A DNA stretch of 64,000 bases from Tillus elongatus (taxonomy: Eukaryota; Arthropoda; Insecta; Coleoptera; Cleridae): NCBI GenBank assembly GCA_964006375.1, contig OZ023267.1, positions 36,901,766 to 36,965,765 of the forward strand, written 5' to 3'. Positions within the stretch are counted from its first letter, which is position 1. Every line of letters begins with the position of its first letter. This document shows positions 45,385 through 57,100 of the stretch, piece after piece. A program made the position numbers and the translations under genes. The notes under the pieces are model-generated. The model ran no database searches and was not told the DNA's origin. It saw only the letters and a program-made list of their open reading frames with translations.

Positions 45385-46836
45385 ATGCCTAAGACACGTA
45401 ACGCAACAGCCAATATCGACGCCCAGCTATTGAAATTGGTTAAAGAAATGAAAGAAGAAGCCAGAAAAAGAGATGAAGAAATGAAAAAAAGAGAAAAAGA
45501 GACGAAGAAGCCAAAGAAGAAATGAGAAAAGATATGAAGAAGCCAAAGAAAGAGATGAAGAAGCCAGAAAAAGAGATGAAGAAGCCAGAAAAATATATTA
45601 ATAGGTTAAAGAAGAGCTAAGAAAAAGACACGAAGAAGCGAAAGAAGAAATGAGAAAAGAGATGAAGAGGGCAAAGAAGAAATGAGAAAAGGGGATGAAG
45701 AGGTCAGAAAAAGAAACGAAGAAATCAAAGAAGAAATGAGAAAAAGAGATGAAGAGGCCAGAAAAAAAGATACGAAGAAGCCGAAGAAGAAATGAGAAAG
45801 GGAGATGAAGAAACAAAAGAAGAAATAAAAAAGAGATGAAGAAGCCAGAAGAAGAGATGAAGAAACAGAGAAAATTCTGCAAGAACAAGCCAGCAGAATT
45901 GAAAATATTACTTCCTGTGTGGACGAACGTATGAAGCAGGTAAACGACGATATCTTGCAACAAGTAGAAAGTCGAGTAAGGGGTATCAGCGACGATGTAT
46001 ATGACAAGCTGGCGAGTGTGCAGGACGTACAAGCGAAGGTACAGGAGAAAATTCAATCACTAGAAAAGAAGTATGATACCCTAGTCAAGGGAAACATCAG
46101 ACTCGAAGATAGCCACGTAATAATGAAGGTTCCCACATTTGATAGTTCAGTCCCATGGGGTATTTATCTACGCCAGTTCGAAGCCGCTGCTACAGCAAAT
46201 GGTTGGGACGAGAGAGAGAGAGGGGGGGGGGGAGTGATCTCGTTAATAGTAACTCTCAGAGGAGATGCCCTTGCCGTGATTCAAGGAATTACCAGGAAAG
46301 AACAGGACAGTTTCGACAGCATTCGGTATTACCTAGAAATGAGATTTGGAGACCAGCATTTACAACAGCTGTACCAAACTCAGTTGAAAAGTCGCTGTCA
46401 GAAATCGGGCGAAACTCTGCAAGAATTTGAAGCCGACATTCCCAGACTAACGCGATCAGCTTACCCCACAGCTTCGGTGGAATTTTTGAACCAGCTGTCG
46501 CTGCAAACATTCATTGACAGCATCAGGGATACCGACACTCAACAGGCGCTGAGGATGGCGAGACATAAAAACTTAAACGACGCTTTGACACATTCATTAG
46601 AATTTGAAGCTTCCAAACAAGCCTCTAAAGGTAGTGTGGGGGTTCGCAGTCTCCAAGTCCCAGAAGAGAAAAATAAAACATATTTATCCAAGGTTGTGCA
46701 GAGATTGGAGAAACTAGAAGAACAGATGAAGCACACGACTCATAAGGAGCCAAGGGAAGCTCACCGTGCAAGTGCCTTGCGCTGCTGGAACTGCAGCAAA
46801 GTGGGACATATAAGGGGCGACCATTTCTCAGATTAA
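45385..46836 (+). pseudogene. gag of LTR element copy 1
   Basis: Begins MPKTRNATANIDAQLLKLVK. A long Glu/Lys/Arg-rich region follows, made of tandem gaagaagccagaaaaagag-type repeats broken by frameshifts (to about 45880); it would be coiled coil. The 45919-46836 frame is open: a capsid-like domain (VPTFDSSVPWGIYLRQFEAA, FGDQHLQQLYQTQLKSR) and the start of a CCHC knuckle, CWNCSKVGHIRGD, where the final Cys is lost. A GA/G-rich expansion at 46211-46231 adds residues. Confidence 0.87.
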
Positions 46837-47230
46837 CGATTCTGGCAGTGCTCTCGTCGTAGACGGATACATAAGCGGTAATAAGACTCAGATGGTCGTC
46901 GACACAGACGCACCTAGGACGATTATTCGCAGCGACATGGTTCCAATATGGCGAGTAAGGGAGCCAGACAGAGTGTACAGAGTAAATGCAGCCGGTGGTG
47001 CTCGGATCCAGGTATTTGGCGAAACTGACGTCGAGCTGCAAATTGGAACATAGAAGGCAAATCAGAGAGCCATAGTCGCCGCCATATCAGACCCGATTAT
47101 AATTGGCTTGGACATACTTCAGGGTCAGTGCGCTAAACTTGATCTTGGTACTATCATCATGACTATCGGCGATGAAGCAATAATAATGTCGCCTGGCAGT
47201 AATCTGGTAGTGCGGAAAATCACATAGAAG
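46837..47230 (+). pseudogene. retroviral-type aspartic protease remnant
   Basis: Reads GNKTQMVVDTDAPRTIIRSD with the catalytic DTGA triad altered to DTDA, then RVNAAGGARIQVFGETDVEL and ISDPIIIGLDILQGQCAKL. The last is the ILG-like second motif of this protease fold. A stop follows LQIGT. Confidence 0.8.
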
Positions 47231-47439
47231 AAAATAGCAACGTCTGCCATGAAAGTACCATTCCAGTAAAGAGAGCTGTGAGAGGAAGAGACGACCCAGT
47301 TACTCAGCCAGAAGCAAGTGGAGAAGAAAGTATGAGAGAAGTACAAGACGAAGGGTGCAAAGACCATGTAAATGTGAAGCCAACCCAGAAAAAGGTCAGT
47401 AAACACATGTCGATGTCGACAGGATGAATAGGGCCGGCC

Positions 47440-47860
47440 GAGATATTTGTACAAGTAGAAACACCAGAACAAGAGCAACTACACGGAAGAACTAGTACCA
47501 CGTAAGAACTTCGGTTGAAGAAAGGTCCGACATGTTGACGAGAAGGAAAATCTTCCACTCTGCTGTCGGAATGCATGTACAAATAGAAAACGACCGCATA
47601 AAGACCCGCTATGACGTGCGAGCTAATTCAGCTGGTTTAAAGAAGAAGATCGGGTGTTATTCTACAAGACAGTACGACGCAAGGGACGGTCCCGGATCTA
47701 CAGAAATTATGGGAAGGTCCTTATAAGGTGGCCAAAAGGATCAATGACGTTGTCTATCGCATTCAGAGGAGCCCGAAGAGCAAGATGAAGGTGGTCCATA
47801 TGCACAGACTTACGCCATACCAAGAAATGTCAGAATTCGATCGAGACGATCGAATATAAG
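47440..47860 (+). pseudogene. integrase C-terminal remnant
   Basis: After the deletion junction, frames encode FSWFKEEDRVLFY-type sequence, LWEGPYKVAKRINDVVYRIQ and KSKMKVVHMHRLTPYQEM, which is the C-terminal DNA-binding part of Ty3/gypsy integrases. It ends just before the polypurine tract aagaggggggtag (47858-47870). Confidence 0.8.
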
Positions 47861-47870
47861 AGGGGGGTAG

Positions 47871-48315
47871 TGTCACATTTGCCTATGAAAATTAAGTTTA
47901 TGGACTTTGTTACTTCTATGGTCAGTTGTAGTGTGTTGGTGACAGCGAACACCCTGGAATGATATTTCTAGAAGGGACCAGAAGTGACAGATGTAGAAAA
48001 GTGTAGAAGGTCTAGAATCTCTATGGAGAGCATAAATAGACGAACGGTACATAGAGTGAGTTAGTTCAGTATTGAATTAGTGTGGTGTAGAATAAGTAAG
48101 CATAGAGTATTAAGCGAGTCAGCAGTAAGTGTTGGTGCATAAGAAGCGATCATAGAAGGCGAATAGTGGAATATAATTCTATGGAAATTTAATAATAGAT
48201 AAGAGAAATATTCTAGTTGATACTGGTGTTGGAAAATAGTTGGTTATAATAAATTAGTAGTTTGAAAAGCTGTGTTTTGTTAGTCAACAAATTCAGAACC
48301 CCGTAGAACGTAGCA
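47871..48315 (+). repeat. 3' LTR of copy 1
   Basis: 445 bases, TGTCACATTTGCC...AACGTAGCA. It includes gtgacagcgaacaccctgg, a TATA-like cataaatag at about 48031-48040 and aataaattag near the end. Confidence 0.9.
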
Positions 48316-48601
48316 ATATAAATTGTAAATTTCAACAACAAAGGCTTGGCAAAAAAATTTATTAAAATCCAGAAACAAGAAACCGGACCAATCACACTAG
48401 CGGTTAGCGGTTAAGATAAAGGCAGCTGATAAATTCAGCGTGTGGTGGGAGTCACGTGACATGTCTACGCCAATTAGAATACAAGAGTACAAGAGACGTC
48501 TTTACGCCCCTGCTGTTGGGGTTTTGTGAATGCGCTGCCCGGAAGACATTACATTCTTATTTCTTCTTTGTTTTATCTTTATCACAGTAATATCTAGATT
48601 G
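48316..48601. other. OST-alpha 3' flank
   Basis: Downstream of the OST-alpha stop. It includes the right MITE-like end gacgtctttacgcccct at 48502-48518. No gene. Confidence 0.6.
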
Positions 48602-48852
48602 TCATTCGTTTAATTCCATTGCCACATTGGTGTGACCATTTGAAGAAATGTCACTGCTTACTTCTTTATCTGGATTTTTGTTGTAGTACAGCTCGCAGTT
48701 ATTGTTTATGGTAAACACTTCTCTTGACATAATGCTACCAATTGTGCTGACTCTCCCACTGTTCTCTGGACCTGGCAGTATTCTCTTATACAGTTTCCTT
48801 GCGGCTAGCCCTAGCAGGATCATCTCGGTGAGCATCAGGCAATTATGGAGTA
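48602..48852 (-). CDS. OST-alpha last exon
   Basis: Encodes LLHNCLMLTEMILLGLAARK, RILPGPENSGRVSTIGSIMS and the acidic/Asn-rich tail, stop TGA. Acceptor ttttcag at 48853-48859. Confidence 0.93.
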
Positions 48853-51800
48853 CTGAAAAATGACCAGTTGTAAATTTTTAATTACATTTTGGAATTAACT
48901 CAACTTATAGACTAGCAATAGTTTGTAATTTTGATTAATATTTGATTTAATACAGGTACATAAATTTCAAATAGTGTTGGAAGTACTTAAACGTTTAATT
49001 TTAATGCTTCTTAGTACAGTCCGTACGATATCTATTGAGATAGAATTCCAGGAAAAGAATAAGAGAATAAAGTTGTGATATCAGAACTACTGTAACAATT
49101 TACCGCGGTAGGGGAGTTTCTTGAAAATTTAGATGTTATTTTCAGAATATTAAATATTGTCACAGCGAACACTCTGGAATGACATTTTTTCTTGGACTTG
49201 AAGACTGCGATTTCACATGACTTTCTGACGCTTGCTTTACCGCTTCAAACTCCAAGGATGTGCCAAAGCATCGTTCAAGTTTTTGTGTCTCGCCATCCTT
49301 AGCGCCTGTTGTGTGTCGGTATCTCTGATGCCGTCAATGAAGGTTTGCAGCGACAGCTGGTTTAGAAACTCTATCGGAGCTATGGGGTAGGCTAATCGTG
49401 TCAGTCTGACAACGTCGGCGTAGAGATGTTGGAGACTTTCGCCCGATTTCTGACAACGATTTTTCAATTGCAATCGATACAGCTGCTGTAAATGCTGGTC
49501 GCCAAACCTCATCTCTAATTGATGTTTAATGCTGTCAAAACTCAACGGTTCTTCACTGGGAATACCTTGAAGCACGTCGAGGGCATCTCCTCTGAGAGAT
49601 ACTATAAACGAGGTCGCTTTCTCTCTCTCGCCCCAACCATTTGCTGTAGCAGCGGCTTTGAACTGGCGTAGATAAATACCCCATGGGACTGAGCCATCAA
49701 ATGTGGGAACCTTAATTCTTACGTGGCTATCTTCGAGTCTGGTGTTTCCCTTGACTAGGGTATCATACTTCTTTTCTAGTGATTGCATTTTCTCCTGTAC
49801 CTCCGCTTGTACTTCCTGCACACTCGTCAGCTTGTCATGTACATCGTCGGTGATACCCCTTACTCGACCTTCTACTTGTTGGAAGATGTCGTCTTTTACC
49901 TGCTTCATATGTTCGTCCACACACGAAGTAATATTCTCAATTCTGCTGGCTTGTTCTTGCAGAATTTTCTTTGTTTCTTCATCTCTTCTCCTAATTTCTT
50001 CCTTTGCTTCTTCGTCCCTTTTTCTCAATTCATCTCTCATCTCTTCGTCTCTTTTTCTGACCTCTTCATCTCTTCTTGTCATTTCTTCTTTGGTCTCTTC
50101 ACCTCTTTTTCTCATTTCTTATTTCGCTTCTTCGTCTCTTTTTCTCAGCTCTTCTTTAGCCTCTTCATCTCTTTTTCTGGCTTCTTCATCTTTTTTTCTG
50201 GCTTCTTCATCTTTTTTTCTGGCCTCTTCTTTAGCTTCTTCGTCTGGCCTCTTCTTTCATTTCTTTAATTAATTCCAATAGCTGGGCGTCCATATTGGCT
50301 GTTGCACTCCGTGTCTTAGGCATAGACGTACTTAAAGCTGGTACACAATTTATTCTGTTTCAAGAACACACCCAGTTATCAATCAATGTTGACACTGATC
50401 TTCCAGAGATTCTAGAAGTTTCTACGTTGTTCAACGAATATTCTGGAAAATATTTCTGCTAGCAGCTTGAAAATCCCACTTCTGACACCAGTTGTTACGT
50501 TCTACGGGGTTCTGGATTTTTTACTAACAAAACACAGCTTTCCAAACTACTAATTTATTATTACCAACTATTTTCCAACACCAGTGTCAACCAAAATATA
50601 TCTCTTCTCTATTATTAAATGTCCATAGAACTATATTACACTATCGCCTTCTATGATCGCTTCCTATAAACCAACACTTACTGTTAACTCGATTTATACT
50701 CTATGATCACTTTCACACCACCTTATTCAATAATGAACTAACTTACTCTGCGCACGGCTCGTCTATTTATACTTGTCTATAGAGATTCTAGACGTTCTAC
50801 ACTATTCTACACCTGTCACTTCTGGTCTATTCTAGAAATGTCATTCCATAGTGTTCGCTGTGACACTGCCCCCCTCTCAAATTCGATCGTCCCGGTCGAA
50901 TTCTGACATTTCTTGGTATGGGGTAAGTCTGTGCATATAGACCACCTTCATCTTGCTCTTCGGGCTCTTCTGAATACGATAGACAACGTCATTGGTCCCT
51001 TTGACCACCTTATAAGGACCTACCCATAATGTCTGTAGTTTCGGTGACCGTCCCTTCGTCGTACTGGATTGTAGAACAACACCCGATCTTCTTCTTTAAA
51101 ACCAGCTGAATTAGGTGGCACGTCAAAAAGGGTCTTCATGCGGTCGCTTTCTATTCGTATATGCATTCCGACAGCAGAGTGGATGGTTTTCCTTCTCGTG
51201 AATATATCGGCTTCCTTCAAGCGAAGTTCTTAGGTGGTACCGGTTCTTCCGTGTAGTTGCTGTTGTTCTGATGTTTCTACTTGCACAAATATCTCGGCGA
51301 GCCCTATTCATCCTTTCGACGTCGGCTCTGTTCCAACAAATGTGTTTACTGGCCTTTTTTCTGGGTTGGCTTCACATTTACATGGTCTTTGCACCCTTCG
51401 TCTTGTATTTCTCTCATACTTCCTTCTCCATTTGCTTCTGGCTGAGTAACTGGGTCGTCTCTTCCTCTCACATCCCTCTTCACTGGAATGACACTTTCAC
51501 GGCAGGCGTTGCTATTTTCCTCTATGGTGATTTTCCGCACTACCAGGCGACATTATTATTTCTTCACCGCCGATAGTCAGGATGTTAGTGCCAAGATCAA
51601 GTTTAGCACACTGACCGTGAAGTATGTTCAAGCCAATTATAATCGGGTCTGATATGGCGGCGACTATGGCTCTCTGCTTAGCCTTCCATCTCCAAATTTG
51701 CAGCATGGCGTCAGTTTCGCCAAATACTTGGATCCGATCACCACCGGCTGCATTTACTCTGTACATTCTGTCTGGCTTTCCTACTCGCCATCTTGGAACG

Positions 51801-54104
51801 ATGTCTCGCTGTGTCGACGACCATCTGGGTCTTATTACCGGTTACGTATCCGTCTACGATGAGAGCGCTGCCAGAATCGCTACCCTGAGAAATGGTTACC
51901 GGCCTCAGTTTCACTTTTTCCCTTGCGCGTGATCTTAGAGCCCAACATTCGCCCCTTATATGTCCCACCTTGCCGCAGTTCCAGCAGCGCAAGGGATTTG
52001 CACGGTGAGCTCTTATTGGGTGTCTACGAGACGTCGGTCTTATTTGTTCTGCTATTTTCTCCAGTAACTGCATGATCTTGGATGGATCTTTCAACCTCGG
52101 GTGTCAGAATGCGAATAATTCCAAGAAAGTGACGCCGAGGTTTTCTTGAAGTTCTTTTTCAATAAATATCCGTACCGACTCTAACTTTGCTTGGATCTAT
52201 GACGTTTTACATTTTATTTATCATACAAAAACTCCAGTTTAACTTAAAACTAATTATATTGATTCTACTGGTAGTTATTTAAAATCGATTATTGATTTAA
52301 TAAAACAATGTAAGAAGATTCACACATTTCTTAAGCCGTATATGGCTGGTTTGGCTTACAGGCTGGCTTCTTGATCAGCCACCGTGTTTATTTTTTGAAG
52401 AAACACTGTAAGCGAAACTGGTCATATATAAACCAGTGAACGTGTAAAAGTGTTGATTTGTTTTATTTAAAAAAAATCTAGATGGGTAACTTACAATTCG
52501 AATAGACGGCCGGAGTAATTGGAGGATTACAAGGCAATATCTTCATCCAGACAAGAGATCTAGTGGCCAGACCTTGCATCTTTGCAAATATTAAAACCAA
52601 CTGTAATACTAGAAACTTCAAAGGTAACAGATATTCATCTCCTAGAAACCCTCTCAGCAAGTTCATAGTCATGGCCATGCCCCACACCCCGATGAGTATT
52701 GATATTATGATAATGGGTTGTAAATACATGTAGTTTACTTGGTATAAGCTCTAAAAACACAAAAATTAGTTGTTTGAGACCAAAGATGTCCTCATATTAA
52801 GTACCTCTCTTTCTGCCCACATAACGAGTAGGATTAAATAGACGAGTCCTTGGACAACAGGAAGCTGGAGCACCAAAGCCCGCAACCTCCTGACTGTAGT
52901 CCTGAAAAGTTAAGAAAAATTGTTACATATAGTAATAAGCTAAACAAAACAAATATGCGAGGGCGAATCCTTATCCTCCATCCCTTACCTATAATACAGG
53001 GTGTCCATTTTGAACCTCCCTATATTTTTATATTTATATCTAGTACATTTATTTAAATTAATCATACAGCGTCTCTTACAAAATAAGTTAAAACTTGAAC
53101 TTGTATATAAGTGTTTCCCAAACTTTTTTTAAAACGCGACCCCCTTTTGGTAAGAATCTTATTAGGCGCCCCCTTTTTTTACCATACCAAATTTTATTTG
53201 TAGAAAATAAATCAATAATCATGCTAAATGATATCTAATAATCATCTAATAACAATACTGAGCTGGAAGTAGATTTTTCATTGCTCGCGTCATCTATCAC
53301 TAAGTAACGCAATTAAATTTAAAGTAGAAAATGTGTTTGTTACCTGCACCTTTTTTTTTTCTTTTCTACATTCAAACCTAACCTAACCTAACCTACCTGC
53401 ACCATCTATGGTCAAGTAGCGCAAGTTTTTGTTCTTTATTTCCCGGAACTGTCAACATGGTCAAGAGAGCACTGCATAATACTAAATCTTTCTGAGATCA
53501 TCCAGTCGCCTGTGCCTTTATATACTCAGAGAAACGCTCGCTGAGGTCTGACACGTCATTTGTAGGTTATGTACTGTGCGTATTGCAATATTAAATATTT
53601 AGGGATAATTTACGCGTATTTTATGTGTTCTTTGATATTTATTATTTTGCTAAATACATATACACATTTTTAAGAAGATCGTTGAAACCATCTGCATCCC
53701 AAAGTGGCAAGAATACAAAGAAAAATAGATTTTATAGTGATTAATACCTTAAATATGGATTTACCGTTATTTTCAATAAACAGCAATATGTAGTTTTTTA
53801 AAATATTTCAACAACACACCACGAGGGCTAACAGCCTAAATACTATCGTACCGTGGGTGTCGACAACGATGAAAGAGGCAACTTATTAATTCTGGACTTG
53901 AAGGTTCGGAGGAGAAGAAAAAACATGTGCGGGCAAGGAATTCCACAACTTGGAAGTCCTCGGGACAAAACAGCGGGCGTAACAAGATGTTCTATGGCTG
54001 GTGACCTGGACAGTAAAAGGGTGCATTCGCTCTGTTCCCCTGGTAGAGCAGGTGGAGTAACTATGGAAGAAAGCTCCTCTGAGCAGTGCCCGTGCCGATA
54101 TCTA

Positions 54105-54148
<44 letters not shown>

Positions 54149-57100
54149 CACCAACGACACGTCGGTGGGCAAGGGATGGCAGCCTTTGGGTCAGGGTAGG
54201 GTCACCGATGAGACGTATAGCTCTCTTCTGAATGGAGTCCAGGATAGCGAGTGTAGAAGCGGCAGCGGCATCCCAGATGTGGGAGCAGTATTCGAGGTTT
54301 GGCCTTATTTGTGAAGTATATAAGGTATAGAGATAAGCTGGTGAAAAGTATTTGCGATCCCGGAAGAGGAAACCTAATTTTTTAGCAGCCAATTGAGATT
54401 TCGATCCACAGAAATGCCAACAAGTGAAAAGGACTCATTACTTTGAATAACTTGGTTGTTCATTGTGATGGGTCTAGGGCTGGTGTATCTCTTATGAGAT
54501 AGAAAGCAAGACTGAGATTTGATGGAGTTGAATTGTACAAGATTTCTATTTCCCCAGTCCAATATTTTTTTAAGATCCACAGAGACAGAACTTTCATGAG
54601 TCTGCGATCCTCATCTAATTGGGCTGAAGAAGTAGGCTTGAAATATTGTATATTTGAGTGGAATGTGCTGTCGTCCGCGTAACTGCGAACTGGGTTAGAT
54701 GTGCTAGAGAGAGTCATTGATGTGGAGAAGAAACAAAGTAGGGGCTAAAGCTGAACTTTGAGGAACTCCTGCATTAATTGGATACAGTTTAGAGGAATGG
54801 CCAGCCACGACAACAGAAATGCTCAGGTTGAAGAGGATATGTCTAAAGCGACAATGTAGGATTCACCATGTAGTTCCATAGACTTGTTCCAAGAATCGAT
54901 GACAAAGGAAAGGAGGTCGGCAGTTGATCTGCGCTGACGGAATCCATACTGCCTGTCGTGGATTAGACTGTGTTTTCAAGAAATTTTTGTAATTCGGTGT
55001 TTATACACTTTTCCATCACTTTAGAGACGACTGAAAGGAGATAAATAGGCCTGTAGTTGCTAGAAAGCGCTTTGGTTCCTTTCTTGGGGACGGGTTTTAC
55101 TCGAGCAGTTTTCCAGTTACTAGGGAATATGCCTCTATTGTAAGATGTCTGAAACAGACGAGTCAGGACAGGAGCAAGTTCTGGGGCGCATTTTTTTGCG
55201 AACAATTGCTTGTAGTTTATGGAGAAGGCTTATCAAAAGAAAATATGAAGCCATTATAGTTAGCATTTAAATAGCAAACATCCAAAAAAAAAGGTATGCC
55301 TGTAGAATTCTTTGAGAGAAAACTAAGCTTGCTCCACAAGCAGCGAGGCACTTTTACGTCAACAACTACTAATGAAAAAGTATAACTCTCCAGTTATCGG
55401 GCTGGTTGTCGCATTGCAAAAACCACTAAGCCGGTGAACATACCGGCAACTAAACAACCATATTGTGGTACAACAATCAAGCTCATGATGTCTTAAAGAC
55501 ATACAAGCCTTGCCTTTCATGGTATATTTCACACAAAAAGTAGTTACTTTTATTATATGTGAATATATGGCCGGTTTATTGGACAGCATGCTATATAATG
55601 TAAAACAGTTTCAATAGCCCGATGTTCAATTTACTAGTATTCCTAACCCTTCCAAATAGAGAGCTTTACAAGAAGGCTTATTCCATTTCTGTTTGTAAAA
55701 AACACAAAACACAAAAAACTTACTTGTCAAATATTTGCGACAGACTGCTCTCCTTATGGCATAAAAACTTGTACACCTTGCAAAAAATTGCTTGAAGAAT
55801 TAGCGACTGAAGTGTCAAATCAAAAAAAAATTAAGTAATTATAATGAGTTAAATTACAGCGTAAATCCCCGACCGCGAGGCATGGCGGGAGGAGACGCTG
55901 GGCATACCACGGGACGCGCTCGTCTGCTTCACGGACGGATCCGGCGGAGAGCGTGGGACGAGGGCAGGTGTTTATTCGGAAGGACCGAGGGTAAGTCATA
56001 GTATTTCCCTCGGAGCTCATGCAACGGTCTTTCAGGCCGAAATGTACGCCATCCTGCACTGTGTGCGGGACAACAAGAGGAGGGGCTACACCAACAAGCG
56101 GATCCTCATAGCCACAGACGGCCAGGCAGCTCTTAAGGCCCTAAGTAGCGCACGGGTAAATTCCTGGCTGGTGAGTGAGTGCCGAGACGAGACGAGCTAC
56201 CTGGTTGAGCAGAATGAGGGCACTCTCATCTGGGTGCCGGATCACTCGGGCGTCAATGGCAGTGAAGCAGCTGACAGTCTCGTGAAGAGACAGTCAGCAG
56301 AACAATTTATAGGACCAGAACCGGCTCTGGGCGTGACAAAGAGCACTGTCAGGGGAGCCATTAAGTTATGGGTCAGAAACCAACACAAGGTGTACTGGGC
56401 AGACTGTCCAGGACTCAGACATGGAAAGTCAATAATTGACGAACCCAGTTCAAAGAGAGCTGTGGAGCTGCTAAATCTTAGCAGAGGACAGCTCAGAAAC
56501 ATAACAGGACTCTTGATGGGACACATGGCCGTCAAGAAACACCTGCATAAAATGGGGCGGTTCGAGGAGCACCTCGCATGAAGACTCTGCGGCGAGGGGG
56601 AGGAATCAGCTCACCCCACTTGTGCTAGTGTAAAGCTCTGGACCTCAAAAGACAAGTGATCTACGGTCAGTCTAGACAGGAGGCAAAGCATTCTAAAACT
56701 TCACCCTACCAATCGCTGTGCAGACTAGTTCAAGTCACAGTGATTTTGGAATGGGTGGAGTAAAAAAACTGTGCATGCACAATAAGCCAAAGGTTGCAGT
56801 GCTATCGGGGCGGCAAGGCCGTGGACGAGCCCTGAGGGAGAAAAAAATATAATGAGCAAAGTTTAAAATGGGACACTAAGTGAAGATTCGAACCTGTGAT
56901 GAGCACTGATAAGTACACTTGGAGAACGAAAATCACCACAACACATTTAAAAAACCTGACGATCGTTTCACTAAGTTAGCGTCATCAGCAGAGGATGAAT
57001 AATTATAAATATCTTAATTACATCTAAAACTATGTTTATATTCTTCTGCAGGTAGTTGGTCTATAACGATTGAGGCTGGTTCAACAACACACAAATTAAC

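Larger units (their letters stand above)
44880..48315 (+). mobile_element. RT-less Ty3/gypsy-type LTR element, copy 1
   Basis: LTRs at 44880-45215 and 47871-48315 enclose a primer-binding site, gag, protease and an integrase C-terminal remnant. The position of the integrase remnant next to the polypurine tract indicates the Ty3/gypsy order. RT, RNase H and the integrase catalytic core are absent. Flanking bases atac and atat may be a decayed 4-bp duplication. Copy 2 lies at 49158-52110 in the opposite orientation. Confidence 0.87.
49158..52110 (-). mobile_element. RT-less LTR element, copy 2, rearranged
   Basis: Reading the minus strand from 52110: gag end with intact CCHC, protease, the same deletion junction as copy 1, integrase C-terminus, polypurine tract, one LTR (50865-50493), primer-binding site, and then a second gag start that runs to 49189. 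The LTR therefore has internal sequence on both sides. At 49158-49187 thirty bases of LTR 5' end in the opposite orientation abut the gag. The outer right border at about 52110 has no LTR. Confidence 0.8.

Noticed and set aside
45598..46056. 152-codon Phe/Leu/Ser-rich minus-strand ORF resembling a membrane protein
   Set aside because: It is the antisense of the Glu/Lys-rich gag coiled coil; the frames at 49703-50272 on the plus strand are the same artefact for copy 2.
44801..48526. 8-bp hAT target duplication around the aggggcgtaaagac ends
   Set aside because: Flanking octamers (ctcaacat and ctgttggg) do not match, so only the inverted ends are reported.
53374..53397. Interstitial telomere
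   Set aside because: Only four AACCT units; better explained by LINE tails seen elsewhere in the window.
55359..55589. 76-codon minus ORF with many Cys and His
   Set aside because: I considered a zinc-binding or transposase fragment, but the spacing fits no family I know.
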